From assembly GCA_013399875.1 (NCBI GenBank), contig VXAZ01004632.1:3469-67468 (forward strand): a stretch of DNA of 64,000 nt, read 5' to 3'. Within the stretch, counting starts at the first letter, position 1. Every line of letters begins with the position of its first letter. This stretch comes from Gymnorhina tibicen. Lineage: Eukaryota > Chordata > Aves > Passeriformes > Artamidae. The notes under the pieces were generated by a model that saw only the letters and a program-made list of their open reading frames with translations, was not told where the DNA came from and did no database searches. Both the position numbers and the translations under genes were made by a program. Below, in pieces: positions 13,526 through 25,655 of this stretch.

Positions 13526-13987
13526 AGTTCTATCTTCCAGTAAATTTACTGAAATCTATTGTCCCTCTCACCAAGTACAACAAATGCCTCAAACTATTAC
13601 CCATTATGCATTTAGGAGCATACTTAATTCAAAATTCTAGTGAATTTAAAAATTTTTTTTCTTGAAATACAAAAAGTCCCTATTTTTTTTATTCAATTTG
13701 TTCCATAATCAAAACCAATCACTCTTCAGTGACCATCACAGCCACAGAGCTCCCAGTAAACAGTCACAATACCAGCACCTAGTAACTACAAGATGCTACT
13801 GGGGCAGGGAGGGCCTGAGTCCCTCTCCAGCATCCTGCTACCTCTGCATGGCTCCACAGAGAAGAAGCTGCAGTCCACAGCCTGTGGCTAGCTGGTAATG
13901 CTGTTCTTCTCCTGTGAGTATTCTACCACATAAATGAGGCTAAATTGCTTTTTGTTTAATGAAATCAAGTCTAAAGGGACCATACAG

Positions 13988-14235
13988 TCTTAAGCTGCGC
14001 GAGGGGAAGTTTAGGTCAGACATCAGGAAAAAATTCTTCACTGAAAGAGTGATTGGGCACTGGAATCGTCTGCCCAGGGAGGTGGTGGAGTCACCGTCCC
14101 TGGAGGTGTTTAAAAAAAGACTGGACGTGCCGCTCAGTGCCATGGTTTAGTTGATGAGGTGGTGTTAGGCCATAGGTTGGACTTGATGATCTCAAAGGTC
14201 TTTTCAAACCTAGTTCATTCTGTGATTCTGTGATC
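13988..14235 (+). mobile_element. CR1 LINE fragment, last ~55 codons of ORF2 and 3' end
   Basis: An open frame at the left still reads as the CR1 ORF2 C-terminus: [33 protein letters not shown] and FKKRLDV, then stop. The 3' end follows (GTTGGACTTGATGATCTCAA, AGGTC) with terminal ATTCTGTGATTCTGTGA repeats. The well-preserved frame and different tail suggest a younger subfamily than its neighbour at 13228. It sits about 330 bases beyond the MAST4 exon donor, antisense to the gene. Confidence 0.9.
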
Positions 14236-14556
14236 CGTGCACTTCAGCTCCTTGAGGAAACAAGATATATGTGATCCCATGGATGGATGCACATGAGTCA
14301 GCAAAATAAATGCCACAGTCATGAAAATTTCAAGACAGGGATCATTTTCAGGCTGTGCTTGGCCACCTATCACCAGCCTATAGAGGCAGAACCTCAAACA
14401 CAACTCATCTCACTAACTGTCAGGGAACCCACATGGAAGAGATTTATGGAAACTCAAGGTGGAGCTCACACCTCCCCTAAGGAGTTCAGCCACAAGGCAA
14501 ACACCAGCGGTCAAGGTGCCATCAGCTCCACAAGTGCTAAATCTCCAGGTGACACT

Positions 14557-14562
14557 ACTTAC
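14557..14562 (-). promoter_or_regulatory. MAST4: 5' splice donor of the MAST4 exon
   Basis: The minus strand reads ACTG followed by GTAAGT, a consensus donor. It interrupts a Gly codon after its first base. The open frame simply continuing past it would give Lys and then stop, so this donor is the natural exon end. Confidence 0.9.
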
Positions 14563-14716
14563 CAGTCAAAGCTCCTCCAAGGCTTCCTCTTCTGAGCTGT
14601 CTCCCATCTTCACTCAACTGCCTCTTAAATTTAGGAGATTTTCCAAGGCCAGAAGACACTTCAGGACTGCTGGATTTTCGGAAAGGCATAGGTGGGGGTG
14701 ATAATATGTGATCAAG
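14563..14716 (-). CDS. MAST4: MAST4 coding exon near the N-terminus (probable exon 2 of the long isoform)
   Basis: MAST4 is a large cytoplasmic AGC-type serine/threonine kinase with a DUF1908 region, a kinase domain and a PDZ domain. This exon lies upstream of all three. Reading the minus strand from 14716, the frame opens with LDHILSPPPMPFRK, then SSSPEVSSGLGKSPKFK, then RQLSEDGRQLRRGSLGGALT. I recognise this as the N-terminal segment of vertebrate long-isoform MAST4, where the human protein reads very similarly. The exon is 154 bases: 51 full codons plus the first base of a Gly codon, so it starts in phase 0 and ends in phase 1. It is preceded by a pyrimidine-rich acceptor ending TTTGCAG and followed by GTAAGT. 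The exon contains basophilic-kinase-type sites (RQLS, RRGS) and is serine- and proline-rich with no predicted fold. It is the only host coding sequence I can support. The exon number is inferred from the human gene, and no other MAST4 exon was found. Confidence 0.93.
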
Positions 14717-14738
14717 CTGCAAAGAAACAGAAAAAAAG
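14717..14738 (-). promoter_or_regulatory. MAST4: 3' splice acceptor of the MAST4 exon
   Basis: On the minus strand the bases before the exon read as a long T-rich tract (TTTTTTTCTGTTTCTTTGCAG) with AG at 14718-14717. This is a strong vertebrate acceptor, and it fixes the exon start at the CTT (Leu) codon. Confidence 0.9.
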
Positions 14739-17700
14739 TACATAACTATACTGTTTAAAATGCTTCTCTTCATTGAAAGAAAAATGTCTTCAACTAAAGA
14801 TTATGACAGCATTTGGGAAAAAAAGATCCCAAAGATCTTAAGGTAACTAATTTGCTAACTGAAAAGAAATATTTTGCAAGTGCCAGATTTGTGTCTGGCT
14901 GTGTAAGAAAGCCATCCTGTTCTTGAACAGCTCACACCACCTCCAACCACTCTCACACAAGGAGCATGTTTTATAGAGGTCCCCTCTCAAGGTACAAGGG
15001 ATCATACTTAAGCTTAAACAACCTTCCATAAAGCAGCCTTTCTGCAGTTGTGAACCACCTGATCTGGAAACCTACTCCAGGTAGCGACCCGCTCCTTGAA
15101 TGTTTTCCTTTCACAACTTTTCCCTACATCCATGCCAGCAGTCACTAGATGGCACTGCACTATCAACAAACTGTAAACCACTGCCCAGTCCAGGGAAATA
15201 GTAACAAACAGATTTATCAGTGCCAGTGAGAAGAAAATTAAATTATCCTGTTTATAAAAAAAGCATTCATTTACACTGACTTTGAAGTTAAGTGGAAATA
15301 CAGATTCTCGTTCTTCAAATTGGGTTCCTGTCATCATTCCCACACAACATTTTAGCTTCCTGGTCTTGACAATATATCTAATGTCTCAACATTTGATTAA
15401 ATCCACAAAAACAACACAAAATGCATGTGAGCAAATACAAAGAAAGTACGAAAAAGCAGGGTATGCAAGTATACAAAGCAGAAAAAGTTTTACAACCATC
15501 CTTCTCCTTAAAGTGCTGCAGTGACACAGTGTCGTTATTTTGAAAAACTCCTCACATTTTTTTTCTGCAACATTTAAACCCTAATTCTCACTACAGTTTT
15601 TTAGGAAGCCAAGCATGTCTAAGTCTTAGATTTTTACAGTTCATGTACCAAGACTTATCAGCCAGAAAATCTACACATCACCTGCACACCTGACTCCTTC
15701 ATCCTCTTTGTCCACTGAAAGGAAGGAGTCAAGGTCACCAGAAACACTGATGAGCCGCACAGCAAAGCCCATTTTTGCTTACATTTAATCCCACAGCAAT
15801 GTACCATCTCCCCTACAAAGCATTTTGAATCCCATGTTTAGTTCCCCATGTATTTAATATTTCAGGCTAGTTACTGTTTTGGTGTTTGTTTTAAAGGTTT
15901 CCTTAATCAAATCTGCAATTCACTGGAAGTGTACATACACTCCTAAAGCATCAAGAAATGCAACTGATTTCTGATTCTGCTTCTTCAGTATATTAAGGCT
16001 CATTCATGTCCATAACAGACACTGAAGTATTTGATTGACTCACAGCCCATGCCTTTAGCAATTTCCTAAAATGAGTGGTTTTGGGGTCACAAAGAATATT
16101 TACTTAACCATTGTTACTATTTATCTTTCACAAAGACAAGCATATCACAAGTATTTGTATTTACGACTTCTAAGATACCTCACAAGGTGAATTTACAAAT
16201 TAAATACAAATTACTCTTTTAAAAAGGAGGCTACTGACAACAGCTGACTTCTAAAAAACCACCATTTTGAGAGTCTTTCATGTAAGTCTAAAAGCAAATA
16301 CTCAAACTGCTTATAGACTGGATGGATCCCAGAGATTCTTTAGTTCTAGACTCCAAATTACTCCAATTATCTGAAGATGACATGATTCCATCAAGGCTTT
16401 AGGTGAGCTACTGGCAAAAATTCATGCTCTTTCTTAAAACAGGTTCACACTTCAAAGTAACCAACCACATTTTAAATCTCTTTTTTCCTGAACTACTCTT
16501 TTTTCCTGAACTAAGGTTCATCAAACTTTTAAATGACAGAAGGGGAAAAAAAAATCAATACATGCACTAAGCTCCCTACACATGAGCACTTAAGCCAACA
16601 TAACAGAATTTTGCATCTTCCATCCTCTCATCTTTTCCCCTTTTAATGAGGTATTCAACCTTTATGTTTGTTCAAGTCACTCCCACAATGAATAGACTTG
16701 TGCATTCCACAACATGCAATCTCATTTAAAGACATTATTTCCAATTAAGCTGTGTTCCATTTTCACAGCTTTCAGGGTTTCAGAAGAAATTTTAAGACAG
16801 TGCTGTATTACAGAGCAGCACAGTACCATCTAGGTCTTCAACTTGTAATTGAGGTGCTTTCCCAGCTTCAGAAAAGTATGATGTTTGAGAGCTGAGACAG
16901 TTTAAATATTAGCCCCCATTAGCTCATAGTTTTAACAGTAATGCCCTGCCAGCATTCTCTTGCCCCCTTGTTGCTAAGTGACTCTATCACACCAAAAGAC
17001 ATTTACAAGGTCTAACACGACAAAGAAACAATATGATTTAGCATTTTCATATTGAGGCCAACTCCTGCTTCACAGGAATAATTACATATATATCAACAAA
17101 GCACATCTGGAAGCTATCCAAAGACTCACTTTTGCTTCCAAAGGGCCCAAATAAGCTAGAGCAGGTAAAATGTGTATTCGACACATTCTAACTGATACTG
17201 CACAAAACCAAGAAGAGTAGACAAGGATATACCCTTTAACATCCTTGACATAACAGCTCTGGATGCCTGGGAAATATGAAAGAAATGGACTGCAGAAAGT
17301 ATCCAGGCCCTCAAGCTCCCTTCCTGTGCTACTCTCAAAGCAACATGTACCAGAACTAGAGGGGTTTTATAGCCCCCATTAAGACCTCACTTCAAGCAAA
17401 AGCCTTTGCAGCAGATGAAGAGGCTTTCTGCCCTCAACGGGACTGCCTTCCCATCCTGCCAGACAGAGCATTCAGGTCCAAAGAAACGAAAACATTAGAT
17501 CCTGCTTCCTTGGAACACAAATCTGATTCTGAAGATGCATAATGTGTTACATATTCAAATTTTACAAAGTGGTTAGTTCAGTCAAAAAGACACTACAATC
17601 ATTCAGTAAGAAGATTATACCAAATTCAAATAAATAACTAGTAGCAAGACTTATTCAAACTTGTTAATACTTATTTGAAAGACTTCCTGGGAACCTGAAC

Positions 17701-20700
17701 ACCATGAGCATTCAGGTTGTGCATCTTACCAGGTACAGATTAGACACTGCTGTCCACAGGACACCAATAAAGCAACTATCTACAGAACAGCTGAAATTCT
17801 ACCAGAGATATTTTAAATAATTTTACTTAAGCTGCTTCTACTCAGCACTCAGTTTTGCCCATCCACAATTATCACTCTACTGTATTTACTTCAGACTTAC
17901 TAGCTATATGGACATACGCTGATGTTGCATGGCATGCAAACACAACAAGATAACCAGGGTTTGGTTGGTTCCCATTTTTATCAGTCAAATTTGCTTGACA
18001 GCAAGTTGCAAGGAATACCAATAGCTGTATCCATGCAGGCAGTTTCCAACAGACACACATTCATGTTACACCTTGAGGATCTGTCTAACCCATGCTCATG
18101 TCTTATTACTGCACTCAGGCTGCAGCCACACCCTTCTCTCAACACCCTTTGAAAAGAAATGTTAGTGACCTCAGGAGCACTGGGAAAACAGAGGGCAGGT
18201 TTTTTCAGCTAAAAAATGAAAACAGTGAAAAACGGAAACTGTGAAAACAAGTGTATTTGAGTGCCCTGTATCTAAAGTGCAAGGGGGGTTAAGTTAGCCT
18301 TAGAGTGTACACAGGCTGCTTAGAGAGGGATTTTTAATCAGTACGCATCTCGCCACCAGTCTCTGCTGTTAATATTCACAATGCATGGATAGTTAACTTA
18401 TTTAAAAGCCTCCCTCCCCCAACATTAAATAATACCTTCTCAACAAAGGCACTTTGAAAGACAGAAAACACACAGCAAGCACCAACCAATGACAAACATA
18501 CAGTTCTACAACATTTACTTCTACCAACCCATTTTTCCATACATTTAATAAAAAAATCTGCCTGCTTATGTCATAGGTATGACGAATTTCTACAGAAGCA
18601 CTGTAAAATTTCAGAGATAGCAGCTTTAACAAAACCCTACTTACTCCCCTCACACCTATGAACCTTACAAAAAGGAAAAGGGAGTATTACTAGAGGAGAA
18701 TGGTTTAAAAACTACATAGTTTATAGAATAACAAAATATCCTTACCATAGACTTCTACACATAGATTTAGAGATCCTATAGAAACATGGATGGAATTTGA
18801 GTGAGAGTCTCGTCCAGCTATACAGGAATCAATTTGTTCTCAAACAATTTCTTTCTGTATTTTCAAGCTATTCATTTTCTGTGTGAATAGAATCAGATAC
18901 ATTCCTCTGAAGAAAATTATTCCCATACTGTACTATGGACTTTTAACAGCTCACCTACTCAGAAAGGATTATACTAATATTTTTTAAAACCTCAGTAGCA
19001 TTAAATCCACCTATCTACCATCATGTATTTATTCTAAAGCTAGAATGAATTCTCTGCTTGATAATTGTATCATCGAATAGCCACATCAAGTACGTCAGCT
19101 CCCATGTCCTTATGAAAATTAAGGACATGACAACTGATTCAAAATAAGACCTTGCATCAGTGTTTAGAGCACAATTTGAGCCGAGTACATAATGAGGAGT
19201 GAGGCTGTAAGAAAGAAAATGCATTTCAGGAGAGAAAATTTGTGGTACAAGGTGAATGAAGCTAAGAGAACACAATGACACTGATAACACCAGGATAAGG
19301 AAAACAAGCTGTTCTGGGCTGCTGAGATCTTTTGCAACATGGAGTGTCTTTTTCCAGTAAAAATTAAATTGAAATGAGAACTGAACTCGTCTGATCAGCT
19401 CCACTTTTTTTTGCAACACCCACTACAGTTTCACTGTCCAAAATATTTCACTTCCAACCTCTCCCAATTTCTCCACAGGCAATATTTCTACTTCCCACAG
19501 AAACTGGGAAATACTGGTCAAGTATTCAGTCTTAAAAAATATGAACAAAGATGTTCTATTAAGCAATTCCATTTCTTCCTCCTGAATGCAGCACAACTTC
19601 TCTCTACCTCAGGTCATGCTCTAGATGCATATTCAATCCTAAAGTTTCCATAAAAGGGCTGTGCACTGTCACCCATTTTATGTCTCCCCCAGTCAGGCAC
19701 AAATCCAAAAAAAGACATGCATTACCTGAAAACTCTCACATACAGTGTATCAAAAGCAGAAAATATCCAGTGTAGTTTTACTGTTTAGGGTTTTTTCTAT
19801 TATCAACCCAAAGTTCCCAAAGAAAACTACTCTAATAAGTATATTGTCAAGAAATATGCCAAATCACAGATGTTTAAAGAAGTGAGAAAGCATCAGGCTC
19901 CAGTCCTATGCAGATAAAAGTACAGAAGCCTCCCTGATGTTGAAGAGAGATTCAGTTATTCAGTAAAAACCCTCATCATAAAGTTAAATGCTTAACAGGA
20001 GCATGGCTTCACAAACCTTACAAATCCCTCCTGTCTCTTGCATCTTCAAACATAAGCTACGCCAGAAGCCAGCGTGCTAAGACCCACCACTAGTTCAACA
20101 GTGATTAACCCCTTATGCTCCTAGTAGTCTGCTTTGATATAAATCAATCTGTTTCTTCATGTTATTTACACCGGGTTCCTCTCAGCACACTGCCTCTCTG
20201 TCTGGCTTCTTTGCAAGCATTTTAAGCACAGCTGCTGGAACACAACAGCCCAGCAAAGTATTTTGTTTGAGGCAAGCGATACAAACTTACTTCAGCTGGG
20301 CACAGGGGAGAGGTATGTTCTTATCATTTAAATACTCTCCCTAAATCTAATTACATTTAGCACAGATACATGAGTTTTGATTAGCTGCACTGACACACAG
20401 AGCAACACTGAATATAATCTTATTAACAGATAGGATCATACCTTCCAATAGCATCTTAGAATTCGTTTTAAAATACATTTTAGTCAATTAAGAGCATAGT
20501 GCAGTTTAGTTACTCCAGATGCTTGACAATAACTCAGTGGAACCAAATTAGACTTGAAGAAGAAATGCTACAGTGGTGTAGTATAGATACTGGAGAAGTC
20601 TATCTTACAGTACCATCACAAGCAGAGGTGCAACCAAATTTTCATAGATGTCCTGCAGTAAATCATCTCTGCAACACACAAGTCCACTGCTTTGGGTCAC

Positions 20701-23324
20701 AACGATGACAGCTTTTGAAGGATTCTGCTTGTGGGTGCAATCTCAGCAATCCAGGGCTATGAGTGTCCACAAACCTATATCAAACATATCAGCTGAACAA
20801 GACTGTCAGCAGTTCCAATTAAATCAGCCAATGGTTGAAATACTCCACATTCCCTTTACCCACAAGCAATATTAATCCACCTTAGTTTTGAGTAGGGTTT
20901 GGAGAACTATGGAATTATTCTGAATATTCACAGATCTCAGAGCAGCCTCTCCAGAATACAGAACCACAAATAACTTACCACACAGAGATAAAAGGAAAGT
21001 TCTCCAAAAACTAGCACCACTTCCAAGAAGCCATGTATAATGAGGGCGAAGAGTGGATACAAAGGAAGACTCAACAGGCCAGAAGGATTTTAACGGACAG
21101 GAAAGATCCCATTTCTTGCCCTGTTTCCAACCACAATTCCTCAAAAACAAGCAGATATTTTTTCCACCACCACAGATCAAGAAGGAAGGTGACTGTTTAT
21201 CCCACATTTCTTAAATTCAGCATTGCCTCTCCATGGGAAAGATCTCACTAGTTCTCCAGCCTAGTGGCATCTGTCATTCTTGTCCCAGACTTCAAGCCTT
21301 GGATTATCTCACTTCCCCCCATGACCTCCAGTTTCCTTGTTAGGACAGCAACACCAGTCCATCAGCTCTGGCACGGACAAAGTCAGATCTAGGCTCACTG
21401 CGGATTGAAAAGGACTAGAGACAGAAAAGGTCTTGTTTACAGGCAAATTTGCTAATCATTCATACAGCAACACTTGATCTACACGACTGCAGCCTGCAAC
21501 TGGCACTGCAAACACGTCCTTACCAAGGTAAAGAAACCCACAGTAAAGCTCTGCAATTCACAAAGCATCATTTCTAACCATTGTATTTACTGATTTTACA
21601 TCCCACATATATGCAGAAACACAGTGCTTGTAACTAAAGTCACTGTTCAAAATTGTCCAGTTTATTATGCTGAACACGTGATAAAATAAATATCATAAAT
21701 AAATAAGCATAAATAAAGAGAATCAGCAAACAAAGTCATGATGTTTTTCCACAGCATCTTACCTATCATATCCTAGGTAGTAGAGAAACATGTTAAGAAT
21801 TCTGCTAAGGATCAATAGAGACATAACCACATTATCTTGCTACCACTTCCCACCCATTCTAGAAACGCAAATCCGCATTTAAAACAATTGTATTTTTCTT
21901 GAAAACATTACTGATGTCTGGTCAATTAAAAGCAAATAAATACAACTCAGCAAATTGGAAGTATCAGCTACAGCTATGTTAAAAAAAATCAGCATGCATC
22001 CAATGCTTTTTCAGAAATGTATTTACACACAATTGCACAGAAAATGAAGCACAGCCTTTATAGTATTCTACAAGGCAAAAAGTGGTCTATAAATATGCAT
22101 GCGCACTGCTATCTGAGCCAATTATTACTTTACCCTTGATAAGATGGAACAGTTTTGTTACAATATGACAGAGTCCTTCAGTTCTTGAAAGCCTCTTGTG
22201 TGCTGCATCTGTATGTACAGACTCAGAGATATACTTCACCCTTTCCAGGAAACAAAGGAAGCAACAGTATTTGTATTGAAGACACTGCCTCCAATAACTC
22301 AGCCTGCCCTCAGTCTCCTTGGATTTACACACCCAGCTTTAACAAACATCAAAAGATTAACAAACAGCAGGTTCTGCAGACATCGTATCAGCACCTAAAA
22401 ACAAGAGCAAAAACCAGAACAGAGTTCTAAATAAATATAGTTCAACCCATGGATAAAAGGGCACATAGGGCACTTTACTTATGGGTAACATCAACTTTTT
22501 TATTTCATTCTGACAGTCATACAGGTATCTTCTCAGGAATGCACATGATGTGCTAAGGCCTTTTGCTTCTGACAAAAATATCATTTCCAAACTTGGAAAA
22601 ACTGTCAGCACTCTCAAAAAAGTGAAGTCAAAGCATCACAAACAGGCCGCTAGCCAGGATGAAGCTGCAGCAGCTCAACAGGTCAGCCCTACTAGGAAAG
22701 ACACAGAGGGACCAGATCCAACACAGCAGATTCTGTGAGGAAGTCTGTTTGAGAAGTGAACCAAAAAAAAGCATGAAAACAGAGAGCAGTGTCCCAGGGG
22801 TCTGCCAAACCCACTCAGCTCTGCTGCAAGGGAAAAAAAATCTGGAAAAAAAAAATCCCACTTTCTACAGTGGTACAGCTCCTCTAAGCACTGCCTGGGC
22901 ATCAGGAAGCATGCTCATGCACATTTACCTTCGCTTCCATATTTTTTAAAAGGGATGTGACAAAAGAAGATAAAAAAAGAAAACCCACCCTTAGCTGCCC
23001 AGATGTGCAGCAGTGCGTGCCACTGCTATGCAGCAGGAAGGATACTCCCTTCCTGCCCCTGTCCTGATGGCCATCTTGTCAGGAAAAAGCATTCTGTGGT
23101 GTTGAAATTTGCTGTGACTACTGCCACATCTGCCCGTTGCAAAAGACCCAGAGAGAAGCCAGGAGGCAGCAAGAGAAAGCTGGCAGAAGCACTCCTGATC
23201 CAGTCTGGGGGGAAATCAAGGACACAACCCAACCACAAACCTGGTGGGTAGCTCCTGGGTCTGGGAAACACCTTTGCTCGGGCAAAGGGACAAGAGCTGG
23301 AAACCTGCAGCAGAAGAAAAACCA
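14739..23324. other. Plain intronic sequence
   Basis: AT-rich intron with no recognisable gene or RNA. A small tandem duplication (CTTTTTTCCTGAACTA twice) lies near 16482-16515. Short frames of 60-130 codons on both strands carry no domain I recognise. Some frames around 22.5-23.5 kb are serine-, glutamine- and lysine-rich by composition only. Confidence 0.6.
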
Positions 23325-23360
23325 TACACACGCGCACACACACACACACACACACACACA
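23325..23360. repeat. CA dinucleotide microsatellite
   Basis: A run of alternating C and A, with one CGCG interruption near its left end, occupies about 36 bases. It explains the VCVCVC frames on the opposite strand. Confidence 0.95.
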
Positions 23361-24894
23361 TTTCAGACATAAGAAGACACTGCAGGTTTAAGGAGCAGGC
23401 ATCAACACAGCAGCCCTGACCCCTTCCAGCAGGCCCATGGACACTGAGGAGCAACGGTGGCTGACCCCCGCCGCACCCCCACAAAGAAACTACTTGGCAG
23501 AGCAGGGAAGAGCCAGTTGCAAAAAATCAGGTCGTCCTAACACTAACCATACACTTCAGAGGGTTGTTTTGTTTTCACTGGTTTATCTACTTTAAGAAGT
23601 GGGAGAGAACAAAGACAACAAAGTTTTCAGCTAAAACGGTAGGAACCAGCAAGTTTAAACAAAACTTACTAATACTGTGATGAAATACTATTTTCTTACC
23701 TTCCCCTGGATAAAGCCACCTCTTTGGTAGCTTTTTGTTCTTCAGTTTTCTAAGCTGTATTCATTTTCCTATTATCATATGCAGAGCCATTAGTAGAATT
23801 AGCTATGCACTATGCTCTGCTCCAGATTAAGATATTAAACTAGCCACAATGAGTATTTCCTTAATTTCTCAGTGAAAGCAGGAATTAGCTGCACAGCAAA
23901 CTGAAAAAAACTTTGATATTTTAGACACTATAGGCAGAATTTTCATCCTTAATTATTTAAGTAATCCTTTCTACAGGTCAAGAAATCGATGACAAATGCA
24001 TGGAAATACGTATTTATGCTCTGTGCATGTGAAGGCATCCACATGCACACCTTTTTCAAACCTCTCCAATGCTTTGGTTCAAACACAGATTTTTAAGGAA
24101 GACTTTTTTCAGGCTCTTTAACTATCAGGATGAAAATTTAGAAAAACTGACCTTCAAAGTCACTTTCAAATGAAAAAAAAAATAATTGAAATACATAAGA
24201 AAGAAGCCTATTCATCTTCATCAGCTGTTGACACCATCATCATTTGTCTCATGGAAAAAAATAATTCAGAGGAGAATATATATACCCTGGAAAGAGGTGG
24301 TGTGTTGTGGGTTTTTTTGTTATACCATGAATACTAATGAAGCGAAAGCAGTTTAGTTCTTTATAAAATCTATTTCCATTCACATTCACCAATGAGCTCC
24401 TAGACTACCTATAAAGGTTTCATTTATTCTATCACATTGGAAGCTTCAGAAAACTAATTGTTTATTCAAGTCTATCTGCTCCATCCATGCTCAATTAGGT
24501 CTCACTTTTCCCTCAGTTACAGCAAAATTAAAAATAAAAATGCAACCTGAAACATTCCTGGTTCCACTGACCACCTCCCCATAACAAACTACTCTGAAAA
24601 ACCATTGTTTCAAGCACAGCAAGAGCTTCTTGACCATAATGCAGCATTTGAGGGACCTTCTCAGCAACTTACAAAATTCCTACTCATTAACTTACTCCTC
24701 TTAATTAATGGAAAACACATTTGAAATGCAGCTTTCTAGCAAGAATTGTGTTAAGAACTAGTAAGCAATGTTAAGTGTTAACTGGGCATTCCAGGCATAG
24801 CAATTCACAAGTACCTCACTGTCAGAGAATGAAATATTACAGTTTATGACTTAAACTTTTTCATGAAGTACTTTTAAAAGAGTATTACAAAAGC

Positions 24895-25486
24895 TGCAGA
24901 GAAGACTACCACACCCTGCATGGGGCCCTGGCTGAGGCCTTACAGCTGCTCACCGATGAAGACAAGATAGAATAACTCAGGGCTGGGGACATTGACAAAG
25001 CCCAAGCTTAACACCTCCGAGGTGGAGACCACAGCCCCAGGGCTGCCAGGCCCGCACAGACCCTCGCACCAAGGGGTGGGGGGAGAGAGGCTTTGGGTGC
25101 GCGCTGGAAAAGGCTTTCGGTGTGGTGGAAAAGCCTCTGGTCAGAGGCGCGGTGACCGCCCATCGCCCCGTGGGCAGAGGAGCCCAGCTGAGGGGCCCCG
25201 CACCCGGGGAGAGGCTGCATCCGCATGAAGGACAGAGGGGGTGCCACGGCCCGGCAAGGGCCCCCAAAGCGGTCCCCAGGCCCCGCACCAGAGCACCGGA
25301 GAGGATGCGGCAGACCCTCACTCTTGCGAGGGACGGTGTCAAGCTGGCCCCTGCAAGGGAGGCGCGTGGGCGTTCCCAGCTGCCCAAAGCGTGTATTAAT
25401 CCACGGGATTCTTTATCTCCGGCGCGTGGCGGCCGCCGGGGACCCTCACCACCAAGAAGAGCAGGTGGAGGGGAGCAACGAGACGT
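24895..25486 (+). other. GC- and CpG-rich island, probably retroelement interior
   Basis: About 500 bases stand out sharply from the AT-rich intron, with many CpG dinucleotides (for example GGCGCGTGGCGGCCGCC near 25420-25436). The left part reads, in one plus frame, HTLHGALAEALQLLTDEDK then stop, which looks coding-like but is unrecognised. The right end becomes purine-rich (GGTGGAGGGGAGCAACGAGA), resembling a polypurine tract just before the TGTTGGG that opens the next feature. The simplest reading is the degraded interior and 3' end of an LTR element. The alternative is a CpG island acting as an internal MAST4 promoter. The long frames through it (191 and 167 codons) are composition effects. 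Confidence 0.45.
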
Positions 25487-25655
25487 TGTTGGGACCCTCG
25501 GACGGGTGGTGTGCTCCCACCTAACCCCTGTCACCTCTCCCTGTGCTCCCACCCCCCACGCACACTTCTTTCTCTATGTCCTTCTTCCCTTTCTATTTTC
25601 TTCTCTTTGCCTCTTTTACTATTAAATAAAATACATCAGTTTTTTGGCACCAACA
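25487..25655 (+). mobile_element. Short LTR-like block with polyadenylation signal
   Basis: The block starts TGTTGGGACCC and ends GGCACCAACA, giving a TGTTGG/CCAACA terminal inverted repeat. It passes through a long pyrimidine tract to AATAAA at 25625-25630, 25 bases before the end. At 169 bases it is short for an LTR. It may be a compact LTR, or the boundary may be misjudged. No target-site duplication was found. Plus orientation. Confidence 0.42.

Larger units (their letters stand above)
1..14562 (-). other. MAST4: MAST4 intron downstream of the recognised exon (partial)
   Basis: Everything 3' of the donor on the minus strand up to the window edge is interpreted as intron. I looked for the next MAST4 segment (the RYLLP... 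continuation known from the family) and did not see it, so the intron is at least 14.5 kb. It carries the repeats and relics listed separately. The gaps between them (513-1946, 2577-3692, 4147-4940, 5064-13227) are AT-rich unique-looking sequence with short chance frames only. The first part, 1-419, shows nothing I can name. Confidence 0.75.

Noticed and set aside
24977..25552. 191- and 167-codon frames in the CpG-rich island
   Set aside because: Long frames on both strands of GC-rich DNA arise because stop codons are AT-rich. Composition is Pro/Arg/Gly/Ala noise with no recognised motif.
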